From Paragonimus skrjabini miyazakii (lineage: Eukaryota; Platyhelminthes; Trematoda; Plagiorchiida; Troglotrematidae): a stretch of DNA of 64,000 nucleotides. Each line of letters starts with the position of its first letter. Position 1 is the first letter of the stretch. A program made the translations under genes and the position numbers. Shown one piece after another: positions 1-11,959 of the stretch. The stretch is taken from the NCBI GenBank assembly GCA_014338405.1, contig JTDE01000428.1, positions 2,342 to 66,341 of the forward strand. Direction: 5' to 3'. The notes beneath the pieces were generated by a model. The model was not told the origin of the DNA and did not search any database. It saw only the letters and a program-made list of their open reading frames with translations.

Positions 1-453
1 GGCATTAGGCGGCAAGGGTGTTCAGGGGACTGCATTATCAATTGAATTGGTCACGCCGATTAATTAATTACCCAAGTCTGTTCGAATATCCGATCGTCAA
101 TTGCGAGTAAAGTAAGGACTCAGCGCGTTGACCCTTGTGTATTAGTATCGACCCTGGAAAATAAAGTACAGAGAAAACACGTCAAGCTAGCGGGGCACGG
201 AGCGAGTTGTGATTGTAGCCCCGGGACGGATGTTACAAATGGAATAGCTTGACTAAAACGAAAGTAGGCAAAAGGCCAAAATCATCAAAAATGTACAAGT
301 TAATGTGACTATCAAAAATATCGTTTATTATAGTCGCTACAATACGTCACTCTTAGTGGATGTGCACGTTTCCAATAGTTGTTTCTAGGTTCCTGTTTTT
401 CTGGCGTTGAGACTTTTCCTTAGTTTTCGTACGCACGAGTCGTAATATACCAC
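1..453. other. Stretch without recognised gene
   Basis: I see no exon with convincing splice sites, no RNA gene and no recognisable element here. If transketolase begins upstream of the window, this would be part of an intron, but that is inference. Confidence 0.4.
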
Positions 454-960
454 TCACAAACAAAGCTGCATGTCATACGGCACTACTTGTGCTATGTGGG
501 CCTTAATCAACTGAGCGATGTTTCTGGTCATGTTTGCCTCTAGATCCGACCCCTTAGTTACCACCTTGTCACAACGAGACTGAACCTTAACGCGGTGTGA
601 TGGCTTGCGCATTTCGATGACCTGTTGGGCTAAACTGGACGGTGTGACCACCACACCGATAGAGTCACTCATGCCAGGCAGGCCAATAGATAGTTCTGAC
701 AAAACGGTCTCCTGGTCCTCCAGGTTGAAGGTTGGAAGAAGGTTGACATTTTTTTCCGAAAAATGTACCAGTTCTGGTACACTGCCACCCACCCGCTGCC
801 TTGCGGTATAGGCTTTTTAGCCAAGGGCTTTGGTTGAGAACCCTAATCGTTCTCCTGTCTAGGTCTGGGTGCTCTGGCAGTATCTCAGCCCACATACGAC
901 CATGAATAGTCCCAGCCATTCCCCAGGAAATGGCTAGCGTCTGCTTGATTTCTGATTGAA
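454..960 (-). repeat. Dispersed decayed coding repeat, copy A
   Basis: This segment shares extended sequence similarity with 54810-55333. Both contain the landmarks gggctaaactgg, tgccttgcg followed by tata or taca, and tttggttgagaa, in the same order and spacing. Read on the minus strand it looks protein-derived. One frame (919 to 665) includes RVLNQSPWLKSLYRKAAGG. An overlapping second frame (792 to 454) runs 112 codons and includes ELVHFSEKNVNLLP, so a frameshift near the run of T at 747-753 probably broke an original reading frame. Copy B translates to related peptides in the same relative positions (KILNQIL, RLYRKAT, ELVLLFRKK). I do not recognise the protein. It may be part of a retroelement or an amplified gene fragment. 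The relationship between the two copies is seen directly in the sequence; the coding origin is inference. Confidence 0.55.
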
Positions 961-1459
961 TCTAACTTACACTTGATGCTTTTGAATAGAAAAGCACTTT
1001 AAATGTGATGGTAATTGAATTCTCTTATGTGGCATTTTCTTTAATGTGTGGATGTTTGGGAGACCCATGTTGTCTACGTGCCGTATTATGTTGCAGCTGA
1101 TTAATTGAGGATATTTTCTCAACGAACTTTGTAAACGGTCGGGATCCAAGGGTGGAACTTCGTGTGCTACGCTTGGGACTGTTGTGCTGGATGAAGAAAC
1201 TTCATTTGCACGGAGTTTAAAGAGGTGACTTCACAGACAGTCCCGTAGCCATTAAGATGAAGAATCCCTGAAGTATATGGCTGGGCGTTCGCTTATACCG
1301 CGTTCTACGCTGGTAAATGCCTAACAAACTTAGAGAAACAACGCTGTTGGATTTCACAGCTTCCTGGACAGCCGTTCATTAGTTCGCTACTTCCACATGG
1401 TTGGTCTAACATGATCTCACACAAAAACCCTACCGAAACAGCTGTTTTATGTGTTTCAG
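961..1459. other. Stretch without recognised gene
   Basis: Only short open frames are present and none shows family resemblance. No element boundary could be defined. Confidence 0.35.
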
Positions 1460-2270
1460 AAAGTCCCACGTGATCGTCCCTTCGATGAGGGTTAATTGGC
1501 GAAGATAGCTATTGTCAAGTGGTAAATGTGTGTTTGCTGGAAATAACGGTTGATATGATAGACCAGTTAGATGTTGTTCTGCCGAGCTTGGTATTTAGGT
1601 TGCAGTCATCATCCTACCGTCGTATGCAAAGAATCGCATCCATTAACCGCAAAGCTCAAGCCTATACACAGACTCTCATGCGCTATCACCTCCTGTGGTG
1701 ATGTAACGTTTGCAACGTAAATGTCAGGGTTGACGAGTAACTGAACACATAGCAGCATGTTTGTTTATATCTTTATCGAGAACAATTCACGTATCCGAAC
1801 CACAGCAAAGCAGGACTTACACAACCATTATGTGCTCTTCTTTTCGACGGAAACCTGACGGTAGTGATAGTACGCGCTTTTTGCTGTTCTCGCTGTCTCA
1901 TGTGCAATAGTATAGGCTGACTGGATAGTGTCCCCTCAACTGTTCGAAGCTGTCCACAGTCTCGAATGGATTGCCTACAATAGAAAACTTAAGAGTGGGA
2001 GTGCCGCAGTCTTGAAGCAACCCTCTGAACTTGGAAGGTATGAAGCTCATTTCCTACAAACCAGCCTGGCCATTCATCTTGTTCAACATGGTCTGCATGT
2101 TTTTGTCGGAGCTTAAAAAAGACTCATCCCCATACCCCATGTCGGTCAACTTCGCGCCAAAAGAAAATTCAGCATCAGGCTGACTGGTTTCCTAAGCACA
2201 TCTTTCAGGATTTCATCCATTACAAAATGGAACAGGATAGAAGAGATCAGAGACCTTTGATAAACACCAC
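1460..2270 (-). mobile_element. Decayed non-LTR reverse transcriptase fragment
   Basis: Minus-strand translation in several frames gives the C-terminal half of a non-LTR reverse transcriptase. Near 2220 the peptide HFVMDEIL matches the usual FLFNFxxDEIL region. Near 2140 DMGYGDESF replaces the catalytic DxxYADD box. Near 2040 SKFRGLLQDC and near 1980 NPFETVDSF correspond to the SKCKxLLQDW and LExVDxFTYLGS segments. The same family is represented at 13311-13710: the stretch at 1468-1515 (cacgtgatcgtccctt, then ttggcgaag) is closely similar to 13328-13375. Stops and frameshifts are frequent, so it is a dead copy. RT family membership is clear from motif order; clade (RTE-like or CR1-like) is not assigned. 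The 1530-1750 part aligns poorly. Confidence 0.7.
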
Positions 2271-5200
2271 TAAAATAGTGAACACCCGAAACGGTCACCT
2301 AGAAACCTTTACCCTGCTCGCACAGTGGCCATTGCAGTAGTATTACCAGATTCACGTATTTCCATTAAATCCACTTGCAACCTCTTGGTCTACAAAGATC
2401 ACGATCTCTTGCCTGGAAGACTGCGGACCCTCCAAGGTCCGTCGCAAGGTAACGTGATCAACGCATCCTCAACCAGATCGGATTTCTACCCGTTATTTGT
2501 ATTTGACTACTTGGGCTTGGTAAGCCGACGTAGTATAAACCCACTGAGTAACGTGTACACATCAGACACTAGACTAATGCCTCAAATAGAATTCGGCTCC
2601 CTTTTCTATAAACAGAAACGACTGTTTGTGGGTAACACTCATAGTGCCCCGTCACTTTCCCGAACCGTCTGAAAGAGGTTTTTCGGTTCCGATATCAACT
2701 AACCACCGTCTTTGGAAAGGGATCGAGATAAGTGAAATCTATTCCAGGAGAATTGTTACGCACCCATAACTTATGCTCCAGGGCAACTTTCGTTTCCATT
2801 GGAAGACCGCCTGACTGCAGTAACTAACCGGTCGGGTCCCATCGTTTATATGATCCATTCGAGGCCGGCTGAACTGTTCTTCAAAATGTGTAGTTCACCC
2901 GTCAATTCGGCGCGATTGGCAGGTGATCAGTGAACCATCTTCACGCATGGTCCTACCTACGTCGACTCGACAGCCAGCACATCCACGAATAGGGAAATAG
3001 CTTTGTGCTACTCCCAGATAAAAGGTTTGTTCTATCTCTGTCGAGTGTTCGACTAAGTGATGCGCAAGCTTTTAGTCGGCTTGCGTCCAAGTTACTGGCG
3101 GTCGTCATATTCACAGCTAGTTGGAATCGAGTGACGCTTGTTCATAAGGTTTACCGACGGGAAAGAAATCTTTGTTGCAACCGCATGACTCCCTCCGAAC
3201 ATATCTCTTCACATCAAGTTTTCGTAGTTGCTGCGGTTTGTTTTCAGTGTTCGTTGGGTTCACTCAATTGAATAAAATTGGACAACCTTCTCACTAATGC
3301 TACCTTCTGAACGTTCTTTAAATCCACCCACGAGCGTATGACCATGATGTGACAATGGTAAATTAAAAGGGACATGCGAAACAACATTATCCGAGTTCAG
3401 ATGGTTACTCCAAACTAACCGACGCTTGCTATGTTTGGACGTTTTTGTTTCATCTTTAGGTTATTAATTCACATGCTCTTTCTGTCTCACATCATACACC
3501 GGTTGTCAGATGAATAAAGCCTATTGTGTGGTCCCATCACTTTTCTGCCTTTGGCGTGAAATCTTTGTAGTTCACTGTTGAACTCGACTATTTACAACGA
3601 TTTATACGTCTAACAACTACGTGCTGCAACGAATTCTTGATCATGAAAGGTTCAACGTTGACCCCAACACTGTGGATGCTCCTATAAGATGAAATCTGGT
3701 TTTGTACGTTCATTGACTTGCCATCCAATGACATCCTCAAACACAACAAATTGACCAGTCTGATTAATTACATCCCGTATTCGGTCTGCGAATACACCTA
3801 TGGATGCGATAGCTGTGGTGAGACCATCTCCGTACTACGAAACTACCATATGAAGCCGATGATCAAAGTCTTCGCCCTTTACCTGTCAGCGACTTGTGGG
3901 CAAGAATGTGGATAAAGAATGGACCAGTTTCTTACAAGATTGTGACCGCTTGCGAAAGATTGAACTTTCAAGGCCACTGCAGTCGAGCATAATCGAGAAG
4001 ATGCAACCATAGATTTCTCCACAAATAGTTTACCATCTAGTCATCTCCGACGTAAACCATTGAAACAAAAAAAACGTTGAACTTTCAGGCCTCTAGATTA
4101 GGCCAGATCGCTCGAATAGGCAGAAGGGCCATTCTACTTATGCCAGTCTGCTCAGACCAACTCCTGTACAGCTATATCTGAAATCTCGGAAAGTTCACCC
4201 AGCCTTGTCAAACATCAGCTGCTCTGCTCTGTACCTCAACGTGATTCCCGGTCTAACTTGGCCGCCAAATTCAGCGTCAGTGTCGTCAGGGGTCCTGAGC
4301 GAGAGGTTCATGAATCAACAGCTATCTTTGGGTGAGCTCGAAGTACTAACCATGTTAGAATTGTAGATCCTCTTCTCCGACACACATCACACTGCAGACT
4401 CGAAACAATGCTTGTCAAGAGAGCTTGCTGGCCAATCCGAGAGATAGTGCGGACATTAAACTGCAAATGTTTACCAGTTGTTTTGGCTTTAGATGACAGG
4501 GTGATGGAAAGGCGGAATAATTGAGATCAGAATAGGATAAAGTAACAATGAATAAATAGTGTTGCTTTGTGAGGACGATTACTTCTGATGTTCTCCCGGC
4601 TTGAGTCACACGGGATGTCTGCTAGTAAAACCCTTTGATGTTGAATAATGTTTCATTGAGCAATTACTCCCGGGACCTCCTAACGTCCTGCTTGCCTTGT
4701 TCGTTATTCATGTTTCAAACCCGCAAATAGGCTGCATGATCGTGAGAACTCTAGGTAAGTAAGTGTTTGCCCTGCGTAGCTCGTCTCATTTTAAGGATTT
4801 TGTTTGTGCCACTTCGTCTACGTAGTTTGGCCCATTGGGTTTAATTAAAGGACGTGAAACATTTCATTCCATTGCTTTCTTCGCTACTGCTCTGACCTGG
4901 TTCCAGTAGAAATCTACTGATGTGCAGTATTGTGGCCACAGATTGAAATCCAAGAATTCTTCGCCAACTGCGAAATTTTCTCTGTTCAAGTTCTAGCAAA
5001 TAGCACATTCATGTTTTTGTAACTCCACTGTCTGGATGAGTTAGAATTGATTGACTCCATGGTGTTCATGTCTAAAGCACACGTGGAATGTCGCCGGATA
5101 TTTCATTTGTGGAAGTTCAGACTGATTGTGCAGGCGTGTAACTGTCACCATGGGTTTAGCTAATTTACTTAAGAACACCGTAATAAAAATGCAGACAGTG

Positions 5201-6358
5201 TTCCAAGCTATGCAATGCACGTTATGTTAAAAATTTGACGCAAAAAACGTCACTGCTAACGTGATCTAAAGATTCCAGAATGCAAGCGTTTGTGTCATTC
5301 GAACGATTTGCTAAGTGACAGATAACAACCTCCAGACATGTTTATTTCCTTGACATGTGTATCATAACTCATACTGCTTCAAGTACCCTATATCGGCCTT
5401 CGTGATGTAATCTACAAGCTTTCAGTTACAAATTCATATAGAAGGCACAATGACACGGTCTGCTCGCAGTACTTGCACACCCATAATCTTCATCTCAAAA
5501 CCGATGATTGCTTCATACAGTCATCCTGGGTTTATGATCGATACAAGGTTTGCCCCGCAGATTTTATGTGCTTTCATCTTGGTAGTGTCTTCGTGAACCA
5601 CTGGTTCGTTGCTGTTCTTGATGATTTGTCTACTATAGAACTGTTGGAGAACTGTTGTGTGAAAGTGCTGGAGACGCGAGCCAGCTCTACTGGTCATTTG
5701 GGGTGCTGAACGTTGTACGCCCAACTGTTCGGAACGTATTCTACGAAGAATAGCTACATTATTTCCATTGCATTCTTTTACACCATCGACTCGTCAAGGA
5801 TGGAAAAAAACTGCAGAATTCTGTCAATCTTTCGGAAACATCTTGCGCGTAAAAGTTGCAAAGATGGTACCATACTGTTCAACTGAAACCCTGCACACGT
5901 AGTGAAATTGCAGCAAGTTTAAGGCAAGGGAAATTCACTTCCTTTTTTTGCTGTACATACTGACTAAACGCTGCGAACTGTCCTGTCTATTTCCTTGTGC
6001 AACCGGACTTTGTCTGTTCTGCCAATGATGAACGCATTCAGCAAAATTTAGTTCGACGCCTTATCTTATCAGCCACGTAAGCATGACGTTCAATGGGTTA
6101 AGAAAGCGTTTAACTTTGTGGACGAGTAGCATTTCTTGGGAGGGCCGTTTGTTCCTTGTTACCACAGAAAAGCTGATAGTTATGCTGATGTTATCGCCCT
6201 TCTCGCCTCATTTTACTCCGGTTCAATTTTATACACTCCCGAATTATTGCTATTTTTTTGGGATGCCCAGTCAGTTTACCCTCATTGCGCCTGAACTGAC
6301 CACGCTTTTTGAGTTCATACAATTTCTAATGCTCTTGGCTTCTAAAATTCCTCTTCAG
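2271..6358. other. Non-coding stretch upstream of first visible transketolase exon
   Basis: The 3' end of this stretch is an intron, because 6359 follows a polypyrimidine-AG acceptor (cctcttcag). I searched by eye for the missing N-terminal transketolase segments (the GDGE thiamine diphosphate loop and the NRLGQS strand) and did not find them. The first few hundred bases may still be remnant of the preceding non-LTR element. The open frames here (for example 115 codons at 2325-2672) carry no recognisable motifs. Confidence 0.4.
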
Positions 6359-6707
6359 GTGGCACGCTTTGGTAGTGGATGGCCATAATGTGAATGAACT
6401 TCTGACAGCCTTCTCTACTGCTCGTTCCGTCAAAGAAAAGCCAGTTGCTCTTCTCTGCAAGACTTTTAAAGGCGCTGATCTTCCAGGCATTGCAGATGAA
6501 GAGAACTGGCATGGAAAACCCTTGGGATCTAAGAGTGCTGAAGTTCTTCGATACCTTGAGGCAAAGCTAAAAGTTGGGGCCTCTGGTGACATCGGCCCCA
6601 CCTTGGGCAGATTAAAGCCATCGCCTCCTCTAGATGATTGCACCCCGATCAAACTGATTGGCTCCATAAGCCTGCCATCTCCTCCTCAATACAAACTTGG
6701 GGAACAG
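6359..6707 (+). CDS. TKT: Transketolase, first exon in window (internal exon)
   Basis: This exon encodes 116 complete codons of transketolase, the thiamine-diphosphate enzyme that moves two-carbon ketol units between sugar phosphates in the cytosolic non-oxidative pentose phosphate pathway. The acceptor is cctcttcag at 6350-6358. The first base completes a split glycine codon, so the protein reads G-WHALVVDGHNVNELL. KTFKGADLPGI and EENWHGKP follow; the histidine of WHGKP (residue 51 of the visible protein) is the position of human His258. The segment ends the pyrophosphate-binding domain and runs into the linker (about residues 70-90, slightly longer than in human) before SPPQYKLGEQ. The donor is cag/gtaagc at 6708, phase 0. 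Family identity is certain. The preceding exons, about 200 residues, are not in view. Confidence 0.97.
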
Positions 6708-9300
6708 GTAAGCTTCCGTACATATGTCGTTTCTGTAATTAACGGCTATAAGCTGATTTGTATTGTATTTTGTTGTTCACTCTTAAGCATGGGTCTCACT
6801 GCAACTTGTTGGTGACACATTTGGTTCTGATTAATTTTTTAATCAGGTATGATTACATGAGCTGTGGGTTTTTTTGTACGTTTTCTGATGGCCGGTCCTG
6901 TTTTACTCATGTTTGGCCCAAGAATTCTGTTTTCCTTAGAAAAGCAGCTTATTGCGATCGCCGCTACATTTCAATTGAGTTGGGTTGATGCCCATGCAAT
7001 TATTCACCACAAATAGCGGGTATATTCAATTTCCCAACGTTGATTGAACTAGCAGGAGCCTTTTGAATGAGCAGCGTAATAAAAAAAATCGAATTCTGTC
7101 TACGAAAGCAGTATCTATCAGCAAGTGAGGCCTTTTTCTCCACCCACCGTTCGTTCAAAGTACATGGCTGTCTTGATGGTTGATATGCTTCTCTGTTGAT
7201 ACCTTGTTACTGCCCGCTATTTTGTTACATACTGGTCACCGGATAATGACGTTATTTCGTATGTTACTGCATGTACCTGACGGAAGATAGTGAAGTGCAC
7301 CAACGAGAAATATATTGTAAAACCATTGTGAATTCTCATTTTCAAATTGATAGCGTTAAAAGTGTAATTCGTACTGATTTCCCCTATAGCTGTGTTAAGG
7401 TACGTGCAATATTTGTCACAGTCTCAGCGGAACTCTTAATAACCACACGCCACAAAACAACCGTTTGTTGTGCTCTTTAACTTTACCATTTTGCTCACAG
7501 TTTTTGTTGGCGCAACATTTTGTGGTATGGAACAGGTCTTTGTGGGATGATAATTTTTGTTGGAGCGAGTGTCAACGGCTGATTGCAAAAGTTGATGGTA
7601 AAAAGATGTGGCATCAGAAAAGCACTTGTGACCCTCCTGTTTTCTTACCGCACACATTAGTTATCAGGTCGAGTTTTAAGTGTTATCGTCTAGAAATGTT
7701 ATTACCTTGTTAAACCGCCGTTTCGAGATGAGTTGTTTTCAGAAAGCCTTAGACTTTAATCCCTACGTTGTCTGATCCAGATATTTATCCAGATGTATCT
7801 GCATTATGTAAACTTATCATGCACCTCTCCGAAGCCAACTGCTTTTATTAACCCTAAATATTGGATCTGCTCTCATGAATTCCCGGTTTTCAATTATGTT
7901 ATATTTCGGTTGATCCGCCGAGTTCTGTCGACGAGTTCTTCCTGGAATTTCATTTCCGTTTGTATACTGTCTCCAACTCCTCTCTTCTTGTTGGGAATCC
8001 GTCGTAAAGTGTTGTCAGTTTGAAACTGTTTGGTTATTTACTTTGTTAGGGCGACGCCTACACTGAAAATAAATATGAAAGGGGTATTTCAAAGCCGAAG
8101 GAGTTTCGTTAGCGTCTTAGAGACTCCTAAGATTTTATGTTGCACACTGACTCGCCTACTCTTCATTAGGCCTTATTGTGTATTGTTTTTGGTTATACAA
8201 TGTGGATTGTCAGTTGGAAAATACTTGTCTTGTTTGTTCAGATAGTTGTTCTGCTTTTTAAAATGGTTTTCGATTGTGCTTCAATCGATGTCAGATAGCG
8301 TTATTTTCAGGTATTGCTCTCATGTCCGTTACAGCTGGGTCAGTGTTAACTAATTCAGCGATCTTGAACGAAATATGTGCTAGGGTCTCAGATAGTCCCG
8401 TTTAACATGTTAATGATACAGCATTTCGGTAATTATAATATTTGATAAGAATGTCAGATGGTGTGAAAACAAAACTCTAATTTGCCAAATTTGTGACTGT
8501 GTCAAGATCAGCTGTTTTAGGGTGATTGCAGTCTTTCTTTGGTTAGCCTGAATTGCTCATCGCTGTATCCGGTACGAAAATGTCAACACCTTTAGCGCTG
8601 TATCCTTGCGATGGCCAGATCTGACTGTTGTCGTACATCTACCGGATCATGTGCAACGAAAGGTTGATAAAATACGATCATTGCAGTCCCTCGGAATCTT
8701 GGATACGCAACTTTCGGTGGCTCGGCGACAAATCACTGGGAGTCTGTAGGCAGCATGGGTGCAGCAATGACTGCTGTTCGTGATTATGTGAACTGGCGAT
8801 GAGTGCACATAAGCTTGTCAAATTTCAGAGCAGTAAAGTTTCTCTTCAAACGTTGCGTTTGCGTTTACGTCACCAAAGTGTAATTAAACGCAAATCAAAC
8901 CTCTACTGTCGTCAACCTGAAACTGGTTGTTCATAATGAACCTTACATAGGGTATTTCTCTTTGGTACACTTCGTTGCTTCCTGCTTGATACATCTAGTA
9001 GTTTACAGGTTCACATGCCAGTTCACTGGCCACTGTGAAACAAGGTGGTAAAACCAATAAGAGTGTACGAACATAAAAACATATCTGGTACCAAGGTGAT
9101 TCGACACTCATGCATGAATCCTGTATGGGGAAGAAAAGGTTCTATCTGCTTATAAGAAGTCAATGTTGAAAACGGCTATTTTCAGTAATTTTCATCAGGT
9201 TATTACAATTACATAGGGTAAGTGCAAGGTATATATGGAAATTATCACGTGTCAAATTGGTAATCAAAAATCACAGAAGTGTTACGAATCACAGTCTGCT
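6708..9300 (+). other. Transketolase intron, 5' part
   Basis: This is the first part of a 4760-base intron (6708-11467) with GTAAG donor and TTACAG acceptor. I see no exon and no recognisable element here. Confidence 0.6.
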
Positions 9301-9322
9301 GGGGATGGGGGGTGGGGGTGGG
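9301..9322 (+). other. Potential G-quadruplex motif
   Basis: Four G runs of 4, 6, 5 and 3 are separated by loops of one or two bases (AT, T, T) on the + strand. The tract lies about 90 bases beyond the last coding codon of the antisense Penelope-like element, so in that element's sense strand it is C-rich. Folding is predicted from pattern only. Confidence 0.55.
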
Positions 9323-9409
9323 AGTGTTGGTGAATGTGTCGGAGTGTTATACGTGCCTGTCATGAGATATGCGTTCATCAGTGTCGAGCGATTCACGCTT
9401 GCTCGGGTT

Positions 9410-10760
9410 TCAAGTGGATGTGGAATGATTGGCCAGGGGAGGTGGAAGTTTTACACGAATTGCTTTTGGGCAGGGATTGTGGAGTCTGATAGCAATGGCC
9501 TCGACCGTTGATAACAATCGCATTCTGATAGATCTGAAGCAGGATTGACGAATCTTGTAGATGACTCGGAACGCTTCAACCGGATTTATTTATGGCCAGT
9601 GTCAAGTAAGTGGGAGCCAATTGCACTGGAAATAGGTTTTCTCGAATAGCTGCGGAGCCATTTCGATAGGTGTTCACGAATCCTATACGATAGCCGCTTT
9701 GTGTTCCTCTCAGCATAACCTGTTTGACAACAACATGTGTGAGAGCAGATACAGAAAGACGAAGAGAACTTGAGCAAACTATCCTTAAGGCGTGGCACCA
9801 GTACCGGGCAGGTGTTGAACGACACGATAAGTCTCGCTGCAGGGTAGGCACTCTCGACCGCGTTTGAAAGTCTACGGCTAATTATTTCACTGTTAACCCC
9901 ACCTCTATATGAGATACAGATGAAAACCGGCTTTTTCTTCGCTGTCTGGACGAGTTCGAGTTTCGTACCAGAATGCAGATTTCTGCCTATAAATCTCTCA
10001 GGGTATCCATTTCCAATGAGAGTTTCTCGAATATATCTCACTACCTCCTGGAGAGTGTCCTGTGTACAGATCTTTTGCGCTCTGTTCAACAGACAACGTA
10101 CCAAGTTTCTTTTGTACTTCGACGGAACAAAACTGTGAAAACGTGTGTATTGACCCGCCCACGTCTTTTTCCTATAAAATGATCTTTGAATTGTTCCTTC
10201 TGATCGACGAAACAACGCAACATCTAGGAATGAGCGTTTTTTTGGTGATGTACTAGCTTGACGGTGAACTGTATATTCGGATGTGCTTTGTTGAACTCAT
10301 ATAGTATGGCCTGGGGATCATCATCGTTTGGAAGAAGACAAAAAATATCATCCACATGGCGTTTGTAAAGCTTGCACTTAGTTACGATGTGCTTTAGTTC
10401 GGTTATCTCTAGTTTGGCCATAAATATATCTGCGAGTAGCGGACCTAGAGGTGAACCCATTGCTACTCTATCTTTCTGCCCGCACAACTCTCCATTAATC
10501 TGAAACTGAACATTACAGGTGCAAAACAACAATAGTTCTTTCAATTTTCCTCCTGTATTTCCAACATCAATCCGATTGTGCAGATAGGTGCGCAGATAGT
10601 CATTGGTTTCCTGCAATGGAACATTAGTGAATAGAGAAGTTACACCCAAGGACAACATGTTGTCATTCCCAATATTCACTGAATCGATTGAGTCTACAAA
10701 CTAGAAAGTGTCCTTTAGGCTATAAGGAGCTAGTCGTGCCTTGATCGGTTCTATGTGTTA
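9410..10760 (-). mobile_element. Penelope-like element: RT plus GIY-YIG endonuclease, broken
   Basis: An antisense Penelope-like retroelement lies inside the first visible transketolase intron. Reading from 10757 downward: IEPIKARLAPYSLKDTF, an in-frame TAG at 10701-10703, then VTSLFTNVPLQET, the RT block GSPLGPLLADIFMAKLE (about 10420-10470) and HVDDIFCLLP, where HVDD stands for the usual YVDD. At the run of seven A (minus strand, about 10238-10244) the frame shifts. The next frame carries RSFLDVALF, STYRK-like SFYRKKTWAGQYTRFHSF and NGYPERFIG, then the endonuclease region with TKRLSYRIREHL; the expected YIG reads YAE. A second frameshift near 9588 leads to AFRVIYKI and LLSTVEAIAIRLHNP, ending at a TGA at 9410-9412. 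RT fused to C-terminal GIY-YIG is diagnostic of this class. At least four lesions make it inactive. The 5' end above 10760 is unclear. Confidence 0.9.
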
Positions 10761-11467
10761 CTCGGTACTGTCTCCGCAGACCGAAGGATTCCTCGATTTT
10801 TCGTTGGTTTGCGTATTTGAAAGGTTTCTACTACGTCGATAATTATCGAGCGTTCCAATACGCTGGCTCTTTTCGGCATGTAGCGACATCACGAAGGTTG
10901 GGTATTTTTACGTTCCGCACTGTTTTTTAAACTCAAAGTAAATTCTGCCCGCTGACAAAATTGTATAATCGCCTTTCCGTCCTGTATCTAGGTCAGCGCT
11001 TGGATACTCGCACACGATAGGACTTGTTCCGCTTCCCGATACGACGGCTTTCTCACTTCCTTATGCCATTCAACCCTTATGTTTATGGTTATCTAACCTG
11101 CTGTTTTATTGCACCTTGTTTTAGGTACCATAGTGAAGCACGGAAGACACAGTAACTAATGTTTGTTCTTGAAAGTTAGTAGTGAACAACGTTCAGTTCG
11201 TATTTCGATCGGCTTGGCGAACAGACTTGCTTGCGGACTTCATTCAATCGGCGCCTCATTTCCTAGATTGTGGTTATTCTGCTTCTGTTAGCTCAACGCC
11301 AGTTTCGCTAATTTATAATATTGCGTTCATAGATTAGCACCTCGATTACTTAGAAAGCTCCTGTCTGAGTATCCAGCGACATATCACCCAGCTGGATGCC
11401 AATAACTTTCTTATGATGTGAAGGGTGACGAATCAAACCGTTTTTGCTGTTTTGTACCTCCTTACAG
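10761..11467 (+). other. Transketolase intron, 3' part
   Basis: The part next to 10760 may hold more of the 5' end of the Penelope-like element, but I could not follow its frame. The intron ends with the acceptor cttacag. Confidence 0.5.
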
Positions 11468-11789
11468 GTTGCTACGCGACTGGCTTTCGGCAATGCTTTG
11501 GCACGCCTGGGCCAGGCATGTGATCGCGTGATTGGCCTGGATGGTGACACCAAAAATTCTACATTTAGTATCAAGTTACGTGATTCCAGACCGGCGCAGT
11601 TTATCGAATGTTTCATCGCTGAGCAAAATCTGGTCGGTGTGGGTATTGGGTGTGCTGTTCGGCAACGTACTGTGCCGTTTGTGAGCACTTTTGGTGCCTT
11701 TTTAACTCGAGCATTCGATCAAATTCGTATGGGCGCAGTTTCGCAAACAAACTGCAATTTCGTCGGCTCACATGCAGGTGTCAGCATTG
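11468..11789 (+). CDS. TKT: Transketolase, second exon in window
   Basis: The exon encodes 107 codons plus the first base of a split glycine codon. It opens the pyrimidine-binding domain: VATRLAFGNALARLGQ, then LDGDTKNSTFS and FIECFIAEQNLVGVGIGCA. The glutamate of IAEQN (residue 168 of the visible protein) is at the position of human Glu366, which protonates the aminopyrimidine of thiamine diphosphate. TRAFDQIRMGAVSQ and GSHAGVSIG follow; His218 matches human His416. The acceptor is ccttacag at 11467 and the donor g/gtacgt at 11790, phase 1. The next intron is only 170 bases. The reading matches animal transketolases without gaps and shows no lesion. Confidence 0.97.
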
Positions 11790-11959
11790 GTACGTTCTAG
11801 GTAGTATTGTGCGGTTTGTTCGCAACTCATTTTCCGTTTCTGAACATCTTCCATTAGATTGTTATGTATAGCATCTTCGATATTGGGTTGACCAACTAAT
11901 GACCTTTTCACGATGTGTGCTATTTCGCCGCACCGCATGTTATCATTATTCACTTGCAG

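Noticed and set aside
2325..2672. Plus-strand open frame of 115 codons
   Set aside because: It lies beside antisense non-LTR RT remnants, shows no motif of its own and has no splice or promoter context.
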